A stretch of DNA of 64,000 bases from Actinomadura graeca (GTDB lineage Bacteria > Actinomycetota > Actinomycetes > Streptosporangiales > Streptosporangiaceae), in NCBI RefSeq assembly GCF_019175365.1, contig NZ_CP059572.1:8657501-8721500 (forward strand). The letters run 5' to 3'. The notes beneath the pieces are model-generated. The model did no database searches and was not told the DNA's origin. It saw only the letters and a list, made by a program, of their open reading frames with translations. Made by a program: the position numbers and the translations under genes. Below, piece by piece: positions 54,761 to 62,848 of the stretch. How positions within the stretch are numbered: position 1 is the stretch's first letter; every line of letters starts with the position of its first letter.

Positions 54761-55753
54761 ATGGAATTCGCAGAACGGGCGCCCAGGCGCCGGCTCGGCG
54801 TGGACGGCCCCGAGGTGCCGCTCCTGGCCCTCGGCTCGTGGAACACCTGGGACCGCATGGAGCGCGAGGACGCGGCCGAACTCGTCCGCCTCGCCGTCGA
54901 CCGCGGCGTCGACATGTTCGACGTCGCGCACTACAACTTCGGCCCGCACGCCGAGAACGCCGTCACCGACGTGCTGTTCGGGCAGGCCGTCCGCGACGCG
55001 GGCCTGGCCCGCGAGGACTATCTGCTGTGCGGCAAGCTGTGGCTCTGGGACTACCCCGCCTCCTCCTTCGCCGAGCAGATCAAGGTGTCCCTCGGCCGGG
55101 TCGGCACCGACCACGCCGACATGGTCGTGCTCGGCGACTTCATGGAGCGGCCCGACTTCCGCGCCGTGGTCACCGACGTGTCGGAGCTGGTCAGGGCCGG
55201 GAAATTCACGTCCTGGGGCGTCAACAACTGGTCGGCCGGGGACGTTCTGTTCGCCTGCAGGTTCGCCACCGCCGAGGGCCTGGTGCCGCCCTCGTTCGCG
55301 CAGCTCAAGTACAGCGTGGCGCGGCGGTCGGTGCCAGAGGGCGCGCCGTACTCCAACCTCTTCGCCCACGAGGGCCTCGGCCTGCAGGCGTCGGACGTGC
55401 TGGAGGGCGGGATCCTCGCCGGGCGCCTGGACCCCGAACGCAAGATCGGCGCCGACCCCGGCGGCATCCGGGAGCGGATCCGCGCCGCCTACCCCGAGCT
55501 CCGCCGCGTCGCCGACCTGTTCGGCGCCACCCCGGCGCAGGTCGCCATCGCCTACTGCCTGGCCCACCCCGCGGTGGCGAACGTCCTGGTGGGGGTGAGC
55601 CGGGCGTCCCAGCTGGAGGACAACCTGGCCGCCCTCGGCCTCGCCGCCCGGCACGGCGAGGAACTGCGCGACGCCGTGGCCGGGCTCTGGCTCGACAAGG
55701 GAGTGGTGGACCCCGCCGCCTCCTGGGGCACCGACGCGCCGGTGCCCCGCTGA
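54761..55753 (+). CDS. Aldo/keto reductase family protein with altered catalytic tetrad
   Basis: A 330-residue (beta/alpha)8 NADPH-type reductase: N-terminal APRRRLGVDGPEVPLLALGSW, DMFDVAHYNFGPHAE with the Asp and Tyr, Lys in YLLCGKLW. Where the tetrad His normally follows (LxHxPD) it reads VVLGDFMERPD, so the His appears to be missing. C-terminal NADP-binding GVSRASQLEDNLAAL. ATG 54761 has GGAGG upstream. May be a reductase with changed mechanism or a binding protein. Confidence 0.85.
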   Translation: MEFAERAPRRRLGVDGPEVPLLALGSWNTWDRMEREDAAELVRLAVDRGVDMFDVAHYNFGPHAENAVTDVLFGQAVRDAGLAREDYLLCGKLWLWDYPASSFAEQIKVSLGRVGTDHADMVVLGDFMERPDFRAVVTDVSELVRAGKFTSWGVNNWSAGDVLFACRFATAEGLVPPSFAQLKYSVARRSVPEGAPYSNLFAHEGLGLQASDVLEGGILAGRLDPERKIGADPGGIRERIRAAYPELRRVADLFGATPAQVAIAYCLAHPAVANVLVGVSRASQLEDNLAALGLAARHGEELRDAVAGLWLDKGVVDPAASWGTDAPVPR

Positions 55754-55756
55754 CCG

Positions 55757-57133
55757 TCAGGACTCGTACACCGTCTCGCCGCCCAGGACGGTCATGGCCA
55801 CCGGCAGGGACGGGAGGGCCTCCGGCTCGACGTCGAGCAGGTCCCCGTCCAGGACGCACAGGTCGGCGGCCTTGCCGGGCTCGACCGAGCCCTTCCAGCC
55901 GTCGGCGCCGTCCTGCCAGGCGGGGGTGATCGTGTAAGCGCGCAGCGCCTCGGTGACCGCGAGCCGCTGCGCCTCCCCGCGGACCGCGCCGTCGAGCCCG
56001 CGGCGCGTCACCGCGGCGGCCAGGCCCGCGCGCCAGTCGGGGGTGAGGACCGGCGCGTCCGAGCTCAGGCAGAGCCGGACGCCGGCGTCCAGCGCGTCGC
56101 GGGTCGGCCAGGCGTCGCGCAGCGCGTCCTCCCCGAGCGCCGCGGCGAGCATCGGCTCGGTCGCGACCGGGATGCCGGCCTGGGTGTTGAGGCCGATCCC
56201 CGCGGACGCGAGGAGGGTCAGGGTCTGCGGCGAGAGCAGGTCGCCGTGGATGATGTAGTGCCGGGCGTCGCGGGCGTTCCCGGCCAGGGCGGCGGCGAAC
56301 GCGTCCGCCACGACCCGGGTGGTCCGGTCGCCGGTGGCGTGCACGCCGATCTGGTGGCCGGCGGCGTGCGCCGCGCCGATCATCGCGCGCAGCGCCGCCT
56401 CCCGCTCGGCGTCCGACCCGCCGTCGATCAGCAGTGAGCCGTGGGTGCCGTCGTCGTAGGGACGGTCGGTCCAGGCGGTCCGCATCGGCGGGATGCCGTC
56501 GGCGAAGATCTTCACGCCCGCGACCCGGAACCGCCCGGGGACGTCGGCCGGGGGCTTGAAGTCGCGCAGCCCCTCCTCGAACGCGGCGGCCGAGCTGGGG
56601 CCGTCGAGCTCCCCGAACAGCATCAGGGCCGTCACGCGGGCCTTGAGCAGGCCCTCCGCGGCCAGGTCGGCGTAGTCGCGCAGCGCGGCCGAGCCGAAGC
56701 AGCCGCTCGCCCCCTCGTCCTCGCCGGGGCCGAGGCCGGGCTCGGTGTAGCTGGTGACGCCGAACGAGGCGAGCAGGTCGGCGGTCCGCAGGATCGCCCG
56801 CCGCCGCTGCTCGGCCCCCTCCAGCCGGGCCGGCGCGTCGTGGGTGTGGCCGCCGGTCCCGGCGAGCTGGTCCATGAGCAGGCCCGGCCACATGAGGCCG
56901 AGCCAGACGCCGTGGAGGTGCGAGTCGTTGATACCGGGGACCAGAGAGCGCCCCTGAAGGCGGACGATCCGCGTACCCTTGCCGACCAGCGGCAATATCT
57001 CGCCGTCGGTCCCGACGCGTGTGATCTTGCCGGCGTGGACCGCGACCGCCTCGGCGATCCGGTCGCGTGCGTCGACGGTGTGCACCCGTCCGCCGGTAAA
57101 GACGAGGTCGGCAGGCTTGGATTCCTCGGTCAT
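55757..57133 (-). CDS. Metal-dependent amidohydrolase (YtcJ-type)
   Basis: A 458-residue amidohydrolase 3 family enzyme: ITRVGTDGEIL N-terminal beta part, metal His pair in NDSHLHGV, IGVHATGDRTTRVVADAF, IIHGDLLS, and SSDAPVLTPDWRAGLAAAV near the C-terminus with the final metal Asp. It hydrolyses C-N bonds of an unknown amide or cyclic imide. ATG 57133 has GGAG. Converges with the reductase gene with 3 bases between stops. Confidence 0.88.
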   Translation of the reverse strand: MTEESKPADLVFTGGRVHTVDARDRIAEAVAVHAGKITRVGTDGEILPLVGKGTRIVRLQGRSLVPGINDSHLHGVWLGLMWPGLLMDQLAGTGGHTHDAPARLEGAEQRRRAILRTADLLASFGVTSYTEPGLGPGEDEGASGCFGSAALRDYADLAAEGLLKARVTALMLFGELDGPSSAAAFEEGLRDFKPPADVPGRFRVAGVKIFADGIPPMRTAWTDRPYDDGTHGSLLIDGGSDAEREAALRAMIGAAHAAGHQIGVHATGDRTTRVVADAFAAALAGNARDARHYIIHGDLLSPQTLTLLASAGIGLNTQAGIPVATEPMLAAALGEDALRDAWPTRDALDAGVRLCLSSDAPVLTPDWRAGLAAAVTRRGLDGAVRGEAQRLAVTEALRAYTITPAWQDGADGWKGSVEPGKAADLCVLDGDLLDVEPEALPSLPVAMTVLGGETVYES

Positions 57134-57185
57134 ATCGTGCTCCAACTCTGGACACCGTCGATGGGATGCAATTAACGTACACGGA

Positions 57186-57197
57186 ATCAGATACGAT
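57186..57197 (+). promoter_or_regulatory. Candidate GntR operator D (amidohydrolase / esterase-liv promoters)
   Basis: ATCAGATACGAT: its inverse ATCGTATCTGAT shares the full ATCGTAT half. TACGAT (57192-57197) could be the -10 for the esterase-importer transcript, with a leader of about 47 bases. Confidence 0.5.
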
Positions 57198-57250
57198 TTT
57201 GGAGTGCCCGGCCCGCGTGAGCGGGCACACCGGGCCTTCGGAGGTTAACG

Positions 57251-58195
57251 ATGCCCCTGGATCCCGAGGCGCAGCGGATCATCGACCGCACACCCGCCGA
57301 GGACCCGAACAGCGCGGCACCGCTCGACGTGGCCACCATGCGCGAGCAGTTCCGTCTGATGTGGACTCTGCCGGAGGAGGACCGGCCGCCCGTCGGCTCC
57401 GTCACCGAGACCACCGTCCCGGGACCGGCCGGCGACATCCCCGTGCGCGTGTACAAGCCCGAGGGTGAGGGCCCGTTCCCCGCGTTCGTCTGGTTCCACG
57501 GCGGCGGCTGGACGATCGGCAGCCTTGAGGAGAACGAGTTCTCCTGTCGCACCGTCTGTACGGCCGCGGGCGCCATGGTCGTGTCCGTCGACTACCGGCT
57601 CGCCCCCGAGAACCCCTTCCCCGCGGCCGCCGACGACGCCTACGCCGTCGTCGCCTGGATCGCCGCGCACGGCTCCGAGATCGGCGCCGACCCCGCCCGG
57701 ATCGCGGTGGGCGGCGAGAGCGCCGGCGGCAACCTCGCCGCCGTCGCCGCGCTGAAGGCCCGCGACCTCGGCGGCCCGGACCTGGCGTTGCAGGTCCTCG
57801 TGTCGCCGGTCCTCGGACACCCCGACGACGGCCGCGCGTCCTACAGCGAGTACTCGGAGGGCTTCTTCCTCTCCAAGTCCAGCATGGACTGGTTCTTCAC
57901 GACCTACCCCTCCGACGCCCGCGACCTGGACGATCCGTACCTGCTGCCGCTGCGCTCGGACGACCTGTCCGGCCTGGCGCCCGCGCTCGTGCTCGGGGCG
58001 GAGTGCGACGTGCTCCGCGACGAGGGCGAGGAGTACGCCCGGCGGCTGGAGGAGGCGGGCGTCCCGACCGAGCTCGTCCGCTACGACGGCATGATCCACG
58101 CGTTCTTCGGCCCGCTCGCGACCGAGCTGTCGGTCGCCAAGGACGCGCACGCCCGGACGGCCGCGGCCCTGCGTTCCGCGTTCGGCGGCGAGTGA
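57251..58195 (+). CDS. Hormone-sensitive-lipase-family esterase
   Basis: A 314-residue alpha/beta hydrolase of the HSL group: oxyanion motif FHGGGWTIGS, nucleophile GGESAGGN (Ser about 158), Asp in LGAECDVLRDEG and His in GMIHAFFG. It cleaves short-chain esters. Start codon follows GGAGG. First gene of a rightward operon with an importer, so it may trim the imported substrate; its position with livF-type genes supports that. Confidence 0.92.
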   Translation: MPLDPEAQRIIDRTPAEDPNSAAPLDVATMREQFRLMWTLPEEDRPPVGSVTETTVPGPAGDIPVRVYKPEGEGPFPAFVWFHGGGWTIGSLEENEFSCRTVCTAAGAMVVSVDYRLAPENPFPAAADDAYAVVAWIAAHGSEIGADPARIAVGGESAGGNLAAVAALKARDLGGPDLALQVLVSPVLGHPDDGRASYSEYSEGFFLSKSSMDWFFTTYPSDARDLDDPYLLPLRSDDLSGLAPALVLGAECDVLRDEGEEYARRLEEAGVPTELVRYDGMIHAFFGPLATELSVAKDAHARTAAALRSAFGGE

Positions 58196-58947
58196 TGACC
58201 GCTCCGGCCCTGGCCCTGGAGGGCGTCAGCGTCGACCGGGCGGAGGTCCCGGTGATCCACGACGTCTCGCTCGACGCGGCCCCGGGCGCGGTCACCGTCA
58301 TCCTCGGTGCCAACGGCGCCGGCAAGACCACCCTCATGGACGGCATCGCGGGCCTCGCGAAGGTCAAGTCCGGCGCGATCCGCCTGGACGGGACGCCCAT
58401 CGAGAAGATGGCCCCCTACCGCAGGGCGAGGGCGGGCCTCGGCTACGTGGAACAGGCCCGCACCACCTTCCGGACGCTGACGGTCGAGCAGAACCTGCTG
58501 GTCTCCCAGTCCGGAGGCGGCGAGCTGTCCACCGTCTACAAGCTGTTCCCCGAACTGGACAAGCGCCGCAACCTGCAGGCCGGCTACCTCTCGGGCGGCG
58601 AGCAGCAGATGGTCGTGCTCGGCCGGGCCCTGGTGTCCGAGCCGAAGGTCGTCCTGATCGACGAGATGTCGCTGGGACTGGCCCCGATGGTGGTGCGCCG
58701 GCTCATGACCACGATCGGCGAGCTCGCCGGGATGGGGATCGCGGTGGTGCTCATCGAGCAGTTCGCGAACCTGGCGCTGGAGGTCGGCACCCAGGCCCAC
58801 GTGCTGCGCAAGGGCGGTGTCGTGTTCTCCGGGCCGTGCGCCGAGCTGCGCGGCGACGACGAGCGGCTGCACCGGCTCTACTTCGGCGGGCCGCCCCTGA
58901 CCACCGCCGACCGGGACGCCGGCCCGGCAGAGAGCGAGCGGCCATGA
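58195..58947 (+). CDS. livF: Branched-chain amino acid-type ABC importer ATPase (LivF-like)
   Basis: A 250-residue ATPase: Walker A GANGAGKTT, Q-loop YVEQARTTFRTLT, signature LSGGEQQMVVLGRAL, Walker B VVLIDEMSLGLAP and switch region VVLIEQF (Gln replaces His, as in LivF). It overlaps the esterase stop by one base (TGATG). Together with the following genes it forms a complete importer. Confidence 0.93.
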   Translation: MTAPALALEGVSVDRAEVPVIHDVSLDAAPGAVTVILGANGAGKTTLMDGIAGLAKVKSGAIRLDGTPIEKMAPYRRARAGLGYVEQARTTFRTLTVEQNLLVSQSGGGELSTVYKLFPELDKRRNLQAGYLSGGEQQMVVLGRALVSEPKVVLIDEMSLGLAPMVVRRLMTTIGELAGMGIAVVLIEQFANLALEVGTQAHVLRKGGVVFSGPCAELRGDDERLHRLYFGGPPLTTADRDAGPAESERP

Positions 58948-60686
58948 ACCTCGTCGACAAGCGCGGGCTCGGCATCGGGATCGGCCTGGCCGCGCTGGCC
59001 TGCGTCGCCCTCCCGGCGGTGCTGTCGCCCTACTGGATCTACCTCGCCATCAGCGCCGTGGTGAGCGCCGTGATCATGCAGAGCTTCGGTGTGATCGTCG
59101 GGCGGGTCGGCATCATGTCGCTGTGCCAGATGTCCTTCGCGGCGATCGGCGCGTGGGTCGTGCTGCGGCTGAACGTGGCGGAGGCGCCGGGCGGGTTCTT
59201 CGTCTGGCTGCTCCTCGGCGGCCTGGCGGCGGTGCCCGTCGGCGTCGCGATCGGCCTGCCGGCGCTGCGGATCCGCGGCGTCAACCTCGCCGTCGTCACC
59301 TTCGGGTTCGCCGTCTCGGCGGACATCGTGTGGAACGCCAACCCGTTCCCCGGTGCCAAGGACCTGAAGATGCTCGACCGGCCGGAGCCGTTCGTCACCG
59401 ACGGCGCGTACTTCGTGTTCGTGGTGATCGTCTTCACCGTGCTCGCCGTCATCCTCGGCGTGATCGGCAAGACGCGGCTCGGCCTGTCGTGGTACGAGCT
59501 GCGGCACTCCGAGCGCTCCGCCGCCTCGCACGGCATCTCGGTGGCGCGCAGCAAGCTCGCCGCGTTCGCGATCAGCGCGTTCATCGCCGGGATCGGCGGC
59601 GGCCTGCTGGCCGGGCAGCTGAGCCTGGTGGTGCCGAGCAACTTCGCGATGGGCCAGTCCCTGGCGCTGTTCGCCGTCGCCATCATGATCGGCCCCCACC
59701 ACCCGGAGGGCGCGGTGATGGGCGGGATCTTCGGCGCGATCATGCCGACGATCATGGACAAGGTCTCGCTGCCGCAGGACTTCGGCGGCGTGCTGTTCGG
59801 CGTCGGCGCCCTGCTGGCGCTGCGCAGCGGGCTCAGCCAGACCGACCTCACCCGGATGCGCAAGCGCGAGCGCTCGGCGCGCAAGCTGATGAAGGAGACC
59901 GAGGAGGCCGGGACGGAGAAGGGGGCCGAGGCCGCGCCGGTGCTCACGCCGCCGCGCGACCCGGGCGACCGGAAGCCGTGCCTGTCGGTGACGGGCCTGA
60001 CCGTCCGGTTCGGGGAGGTCGTCGCGCTCGACGCGGTCGACCTGACCGTCCCGGAGGGTGCCGTCGTGGGGCTGATCGGGCCCAACGGCGCGGGCAAGTC
60101 CACCTTCATCTCCGCCGTGACCGGCTTCGTCACCGGCTACGAAGGTAAGGTGGAACTCGCTGGTCAGGCACTTGACAAGATTGATCCCAGTACGCGGGCC
60201 AAGCGCGGCCTGCGTCGCACCTTCCAGACGACGGCCATCGCCCCGGAACTCACCCAGTACGAGTACCTGGCGATCGGCGCCGGGCGCAGGCTGCCCCAGG
60301 CCGAGGCGGACGAGCTGCTGGAGTTCTTCGGCTGTCCGCCCGGGGAGGTCCCGGTGTCCATCGTCGACGCCGGCACCCGGCGTCTCCTGGACGTGGCCGC
60401 GGCCATCGCGGCCCGGCCCAAGGTCGCCCTGCTGGACGAGCCGGCCGCCGGGCAGTCGGCCGCCGAGTCGCTGCGGCTCGGCTCCAGGCTCACCGAGGTG
60501 CCCGGGCGCTTCGGGGTGTCGATCCTGCTGGTCGAGCACGACATGGAGCTCGTGCAGGCCACCTGCGAGCAGGTCACCGTCCTGGACTTCGGGCACGTGA
60601 TCGCCTCCGGTCCCACCGGCGAGGTCCTCGCGGATCCCGCGGTCCGGGCCGCCTACCTCGGTGCCGCGGACGTCCCGGCGTCCTGA
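58944..60686 (+). CDS. Fused LivM-type permease and LivG-type ATPase
   Basis: A 580-residue fusion. Permease part about 1-310 with 8-9 helices and the LivM segment (GLSWYELRHSERSAASHGISVARSKLAAFAISAFIAGIGGGLLAG); linker about 310-350 charged; ATPase part about 350-580 with Walker A GPNGAGKST, RRTFQTTAI, Walker B VALLDEPAAGQSA and switch LLVEHDMELV. The ABC signature is degenerate (IVDAGTRRLLDVAAAIA instead of a LSYGxQR-type). Locally lower GC around 60150-60190. ATGA overlap with livF. Confidence 0.92.
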   Translation: MNLVDKRGLGIGIGLAALACVALPAVLSPYWIYLAISAVVSAVIMQSFGVIVGRVGIMSLCQMSFAAIGAWVVLRLNVAEAPGGFFVWLLLGGLAAVPVGVAIGLPALRIRGVNLAVVTFGFAVSADIVWNANPFPGAKDLKMLDRPEPFVTDGAYFVFVVIVFTVLAVILGVIGKTRLGLSWYELRHSERSAASHGISVARSKLAAFAISAFIAGIGGGLLAGQLSLVVPSNFAMGQSLALFAVAIMIGPHHPEGAVMGGIFGAIMPTIMDKVSLPQDFGGVLFGVGALLALRSGLSQTDLTRMRKRERSARKLMKETEEAGTEKGAEAAPVLTPPRDPGDRKPCLSVTGLTVRFGEVVALDAVDLTVPEGAVVGLIGPNGAGKSTFISAVTGFVTGYEGKVELAGQALDKIDPSTRAKRGLRRTFQTTAIAPELTQYEYLAIGAGRRLPQAEADELLEFFGCPPGEVPVSIVDAGTRRLLDVAAAIAARPKVALLDEPAAGQSAAESLRLGSRLTEVPGRFGVSILLVEHDMELVQATCEQVTVLDFGHVIASGPTGEVLADPAVRAAYLGAADVPAS

Positions 60687-60734
60687 CAAAGACCCCGCCA
60701 GCCATCCCACCCCCGCGAAACAAGGGCCTCAGCC

Positions 60735-61895
60735 ATGAAGAAACTCACATACCTGTCCGCCGCGGCCGCCACAGTGCTCGCCGTGTCCCTCACCTCCGCC
60801 TGTAACTCCTCCGACGGCGGCTCCGACGGGCCGATCAAGGTCGGTTCCATCAACGGCATCACCGGGCTGTTCCAGACGCCCGAGGTCCCGAAGGCCGTCA
60901 AGGCGGTCTTCGAGGAGGTCAACGCCGCCGGCGGCATCAACGGCCGCAAGCTGGAGCTGATCAGCAAGGACGACGCCATGGACCCGTCCCGGTCCGGGCA
61001 GGCCGCCCGCGAGCTGATCCAGTCCAACGGCGTCGTCGCGCTCGCCGGCTCGTCCAGCGCCGTGGACTGCGGCCTGAACCGCGCCACCTACAGCAAGGAG
61101 AAGATCGTCTCGGTCCCGGCGATCGGCGTCGACCCGGCCTGCTTCACCAGCCCGAACATCGCGCCGGTCAACCCCGGCCCGTACGCGCTGACCACGGCGA
61201 TGCTGTACTACGCGTCCGAGACGCTCAAGCGGGACAAGGTCTGCCTCGACTACACCGTCCTGCCCGGCAGCGGCGGCGGCATCGAGGGCGCCATCAAGAA
61301 GTGGACCGAGATCACCGGCAAGACCCTCACCCACAAGAACCTCGCCGTCGGCCAGGGCGACCCCACCCGCTACCTCGTCGCGGACAAGAACGCCGGCTGC
61401 CAGGCCGTGCTCTACAACGCCACCGTCGGCCCGTGGTTCGCGCAGGCCAAGACCCAGGGCATGCAGAAGGTCGACTTCATCCTGGCGGCCAACAGCTACA
61501 CCGACGCCAACGCCAAGACGATCCCCGCGGACATGACCGCCTGGGCGGGCACCGAGTGGCAGCCCTACACCGACCCGACCCTGCCGGGCAACGACCGCTG
61601 GGCGAAGATCGTCGAGAGCAACGGCATCCAGAAGACGGCGTTCAGCCAGGGCGCGGTCATGGCGGCGGACATCTTCGTCCAGGTGCTCAAGACCATCAAG
61701 GGCGACATCACCCGCGAGTCGGTGACCAAGGCGTTCAAGGAGATGAAGCCGATCAACTACCCGATGGTCGGCACCCCGTACGTGTTCGGGCCGGGCAACG
61801 AGCACAACCCGATCCAGGGCAGCCGGTTCGTCAAGGCCGACAAGGGCGGCTGGAAGGTCCTGCCCGGCGGCTTCACCGTCCCGGGCAAGAACTGA
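60735..61895 (+). CDS. livK: Branched-chain-type ABC importer substrate-binding lipoprotein
   Basis: A 386-residue exported receptor: lipoprotein signal AVSLTSACNSS (lipid Cys about 23), then type I periplasmic-binding fold (IKVGSINGITGLFQTPEVPKAVKAVFEEVNAAGGINGRKLELI, ARELIQSNGVVALAGSSSAVDC). Two-domain LivJ/LivK type; in catabolic clusters such receptors commonly bind aromatic acids instead of amino acids. Several Cys (at about 116, 136, 172, 220) are unusual and may form disulfides. Confidence 0.93.
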   Translation: MKKLTYLSAAAATVLAVSLTSACNSSDGGSDGPIKVGSINGITGLFQTPEVPKAVKAVFEEVNAAGGINGRKLELISKDDAMDPSRSGQAARELIQSNGVVALAGSSSAVDCGLNRATYSKEKIVSVPAIGVDPACFTSPNIAPVNPGPYALTTAMLYYASETLKRDKVCLDYTVLPGSGGGIEGAIKKWTEITGKTLTHKNLAVGQGDPTRYLVADKNAGCQAVLYNATVGPWFAQAKTQGMQKVDFILAANSYTDANAKTIPADMTAWAGTEWQPYTDPTLPGNDRWAKIVESNGIQKTAFSQGAVMAADIFVQVLKTIKGDITRESVTKAFKEMKPINYPMVGTPYVFGPGNEHNPIQGSRFVKADKGGWKVLPGGFTVPGKN

Positions 61896-61906
61896 GCCTC
61901 GTTCGT

Positions 61907-61937
61907 CCGGGCGCGCGCGGCCTCCGCGCGCGCCCGG
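61907..61937 (+). terminator. Perfect 14-bp stem between receptor and permease genes
   Basis: CCGGGCGCGCGCGG (61907-61920) / CCGCGCGCGCCCGG (61924-61937) with a 3-base loop, 11 bases after the receptor stop and before the permease start. It could stop part of the transcripts or protect the receptor mRNA, raising receptor over permease levels. Confidence 0.75.
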
Positions 61938-61956
61938 CCCCACCCGGAGGAACCCT

Positions 61957-62829
61957 ATGGTGAACTCTGTGATCGCCGGGCTGACCAGCGGCGGCGGTTA
62001 CGCCCTGCTCGGCCTGTGCGTCGTCCTGACCTACCGGCTGGTCGCCGTCGTCAACTTCGCGATGACGGCGGTCGGCGCGATGGGCGCGTTCGTGATGGTC
62101 TCGCTGACCGACGACGGGATGAACGTCTGGCTCGCCCTGCCGATCGGGGCCCTGTCGGCGGCCCTGCTGTCCGGGCTGCTCGGCGCGGCGCTGGTCCGCT
62201 GGTTCTCCGGGCACCGGGAGCGGACGAAGGCCGCCGTCACGGTCGCGCTATTCGTGGCGCTCAGCGCGATCGGCCTGCGGCTGTTCGGAAGCAACTCCAC
62301 CGGCGCGCACCAGTTCCCGAACCCGTTCGGCGACCCCGTCTTCACCGTGGGCGGCGTCGTCGTCCCGCAGTCGGTGCTCGTGTCGCTGGCGTTCGCGCTG
62401 CTCATCACGCTCGCGGTCGGCCTGCTGCTCACCCGCACGCGGATCGGGCTGAAGCTGCAGGCGCTGTCGGAGCGGCCCAGCACCGCCGAGGTCGTCGGGA
62501 TCCCCGCGCCCCGCCTCGCCGTGGGCGTGTGGGCGGGCGTCGGCGCCATCACGATGCTGGTGATCGTGCTGGTCGCGCCCCGGCTCGGCGGCGACTTCGG
62601 CGCCCTGTCCGGGCTGATCAGCACCGCGCTGGCCGTCGCGATGGTCGGCGCGTTCCGCAGCCTGCCGCTGACCCTCGTCGGCGGGCTGATCCTCGGATGC
62701 CTGGAGGGCCTGTCGTCCTCCGTGGACTCCATCCAGAAGTACCAGGGTGTCGTGCCCTTCCTGGTGATCCTCGTGCTCCTGTGGTGGCGCAGCCGCCGCG
62801 AGGTCTGGGACACCGCCCACAGCAGATGA
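61957..62829 (+). CDS. livH: Branched-chain-type ABC importer permease (LivH-like)
   Basis: A 290-residue permease with eight hydrophobic helices and the LivH conserved N-terminus (NSVIAGLTSGGGYALLGLCVVLTYRLVAVVNFAMTAVGAMGAFV) and cytoplasmic coupling segment GLKLQALSERPSTAEVVGIPAPRLAVGVWAGVGAITML. Completes the importer with livF, the fused livM-G and livK. Confidence 0.93.
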   Translation: MVNSVIAGLTSGGGYALLGLCVVLTYRLVAVVNFAMTAVGAMGAFVMVSLTDDGMNVWLALPIGALSAALLSGLLGAALVRWFSGHRERTKAAVTVALFVALSAIGLRLFGSNSTGAHQFPNPFGDPVFTVGGVVVPQSVLVSLAFALLITLAVGLLLTRTRIGLKLQALSERPSTAEVVGIPAPRLAVGVWAGVGAITMLVIVLVAPRLGGDFGALSGLISTALAVAMVGAFRSLPLTLVGGLILGCLEGLSSSVDSIQKYQGVVPFLVILVLLWWRSRREVWDTAHSR

Positions 62830-62848
62830 CGAATCGAGGAGACGACCC

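Noticed and set aside
60165..60195. Internal TTGACA as a promoter inside the fused importer gene
   Set aside because: No matching -10 at 16-19 bases; it is within the conserved ATPase coding part.
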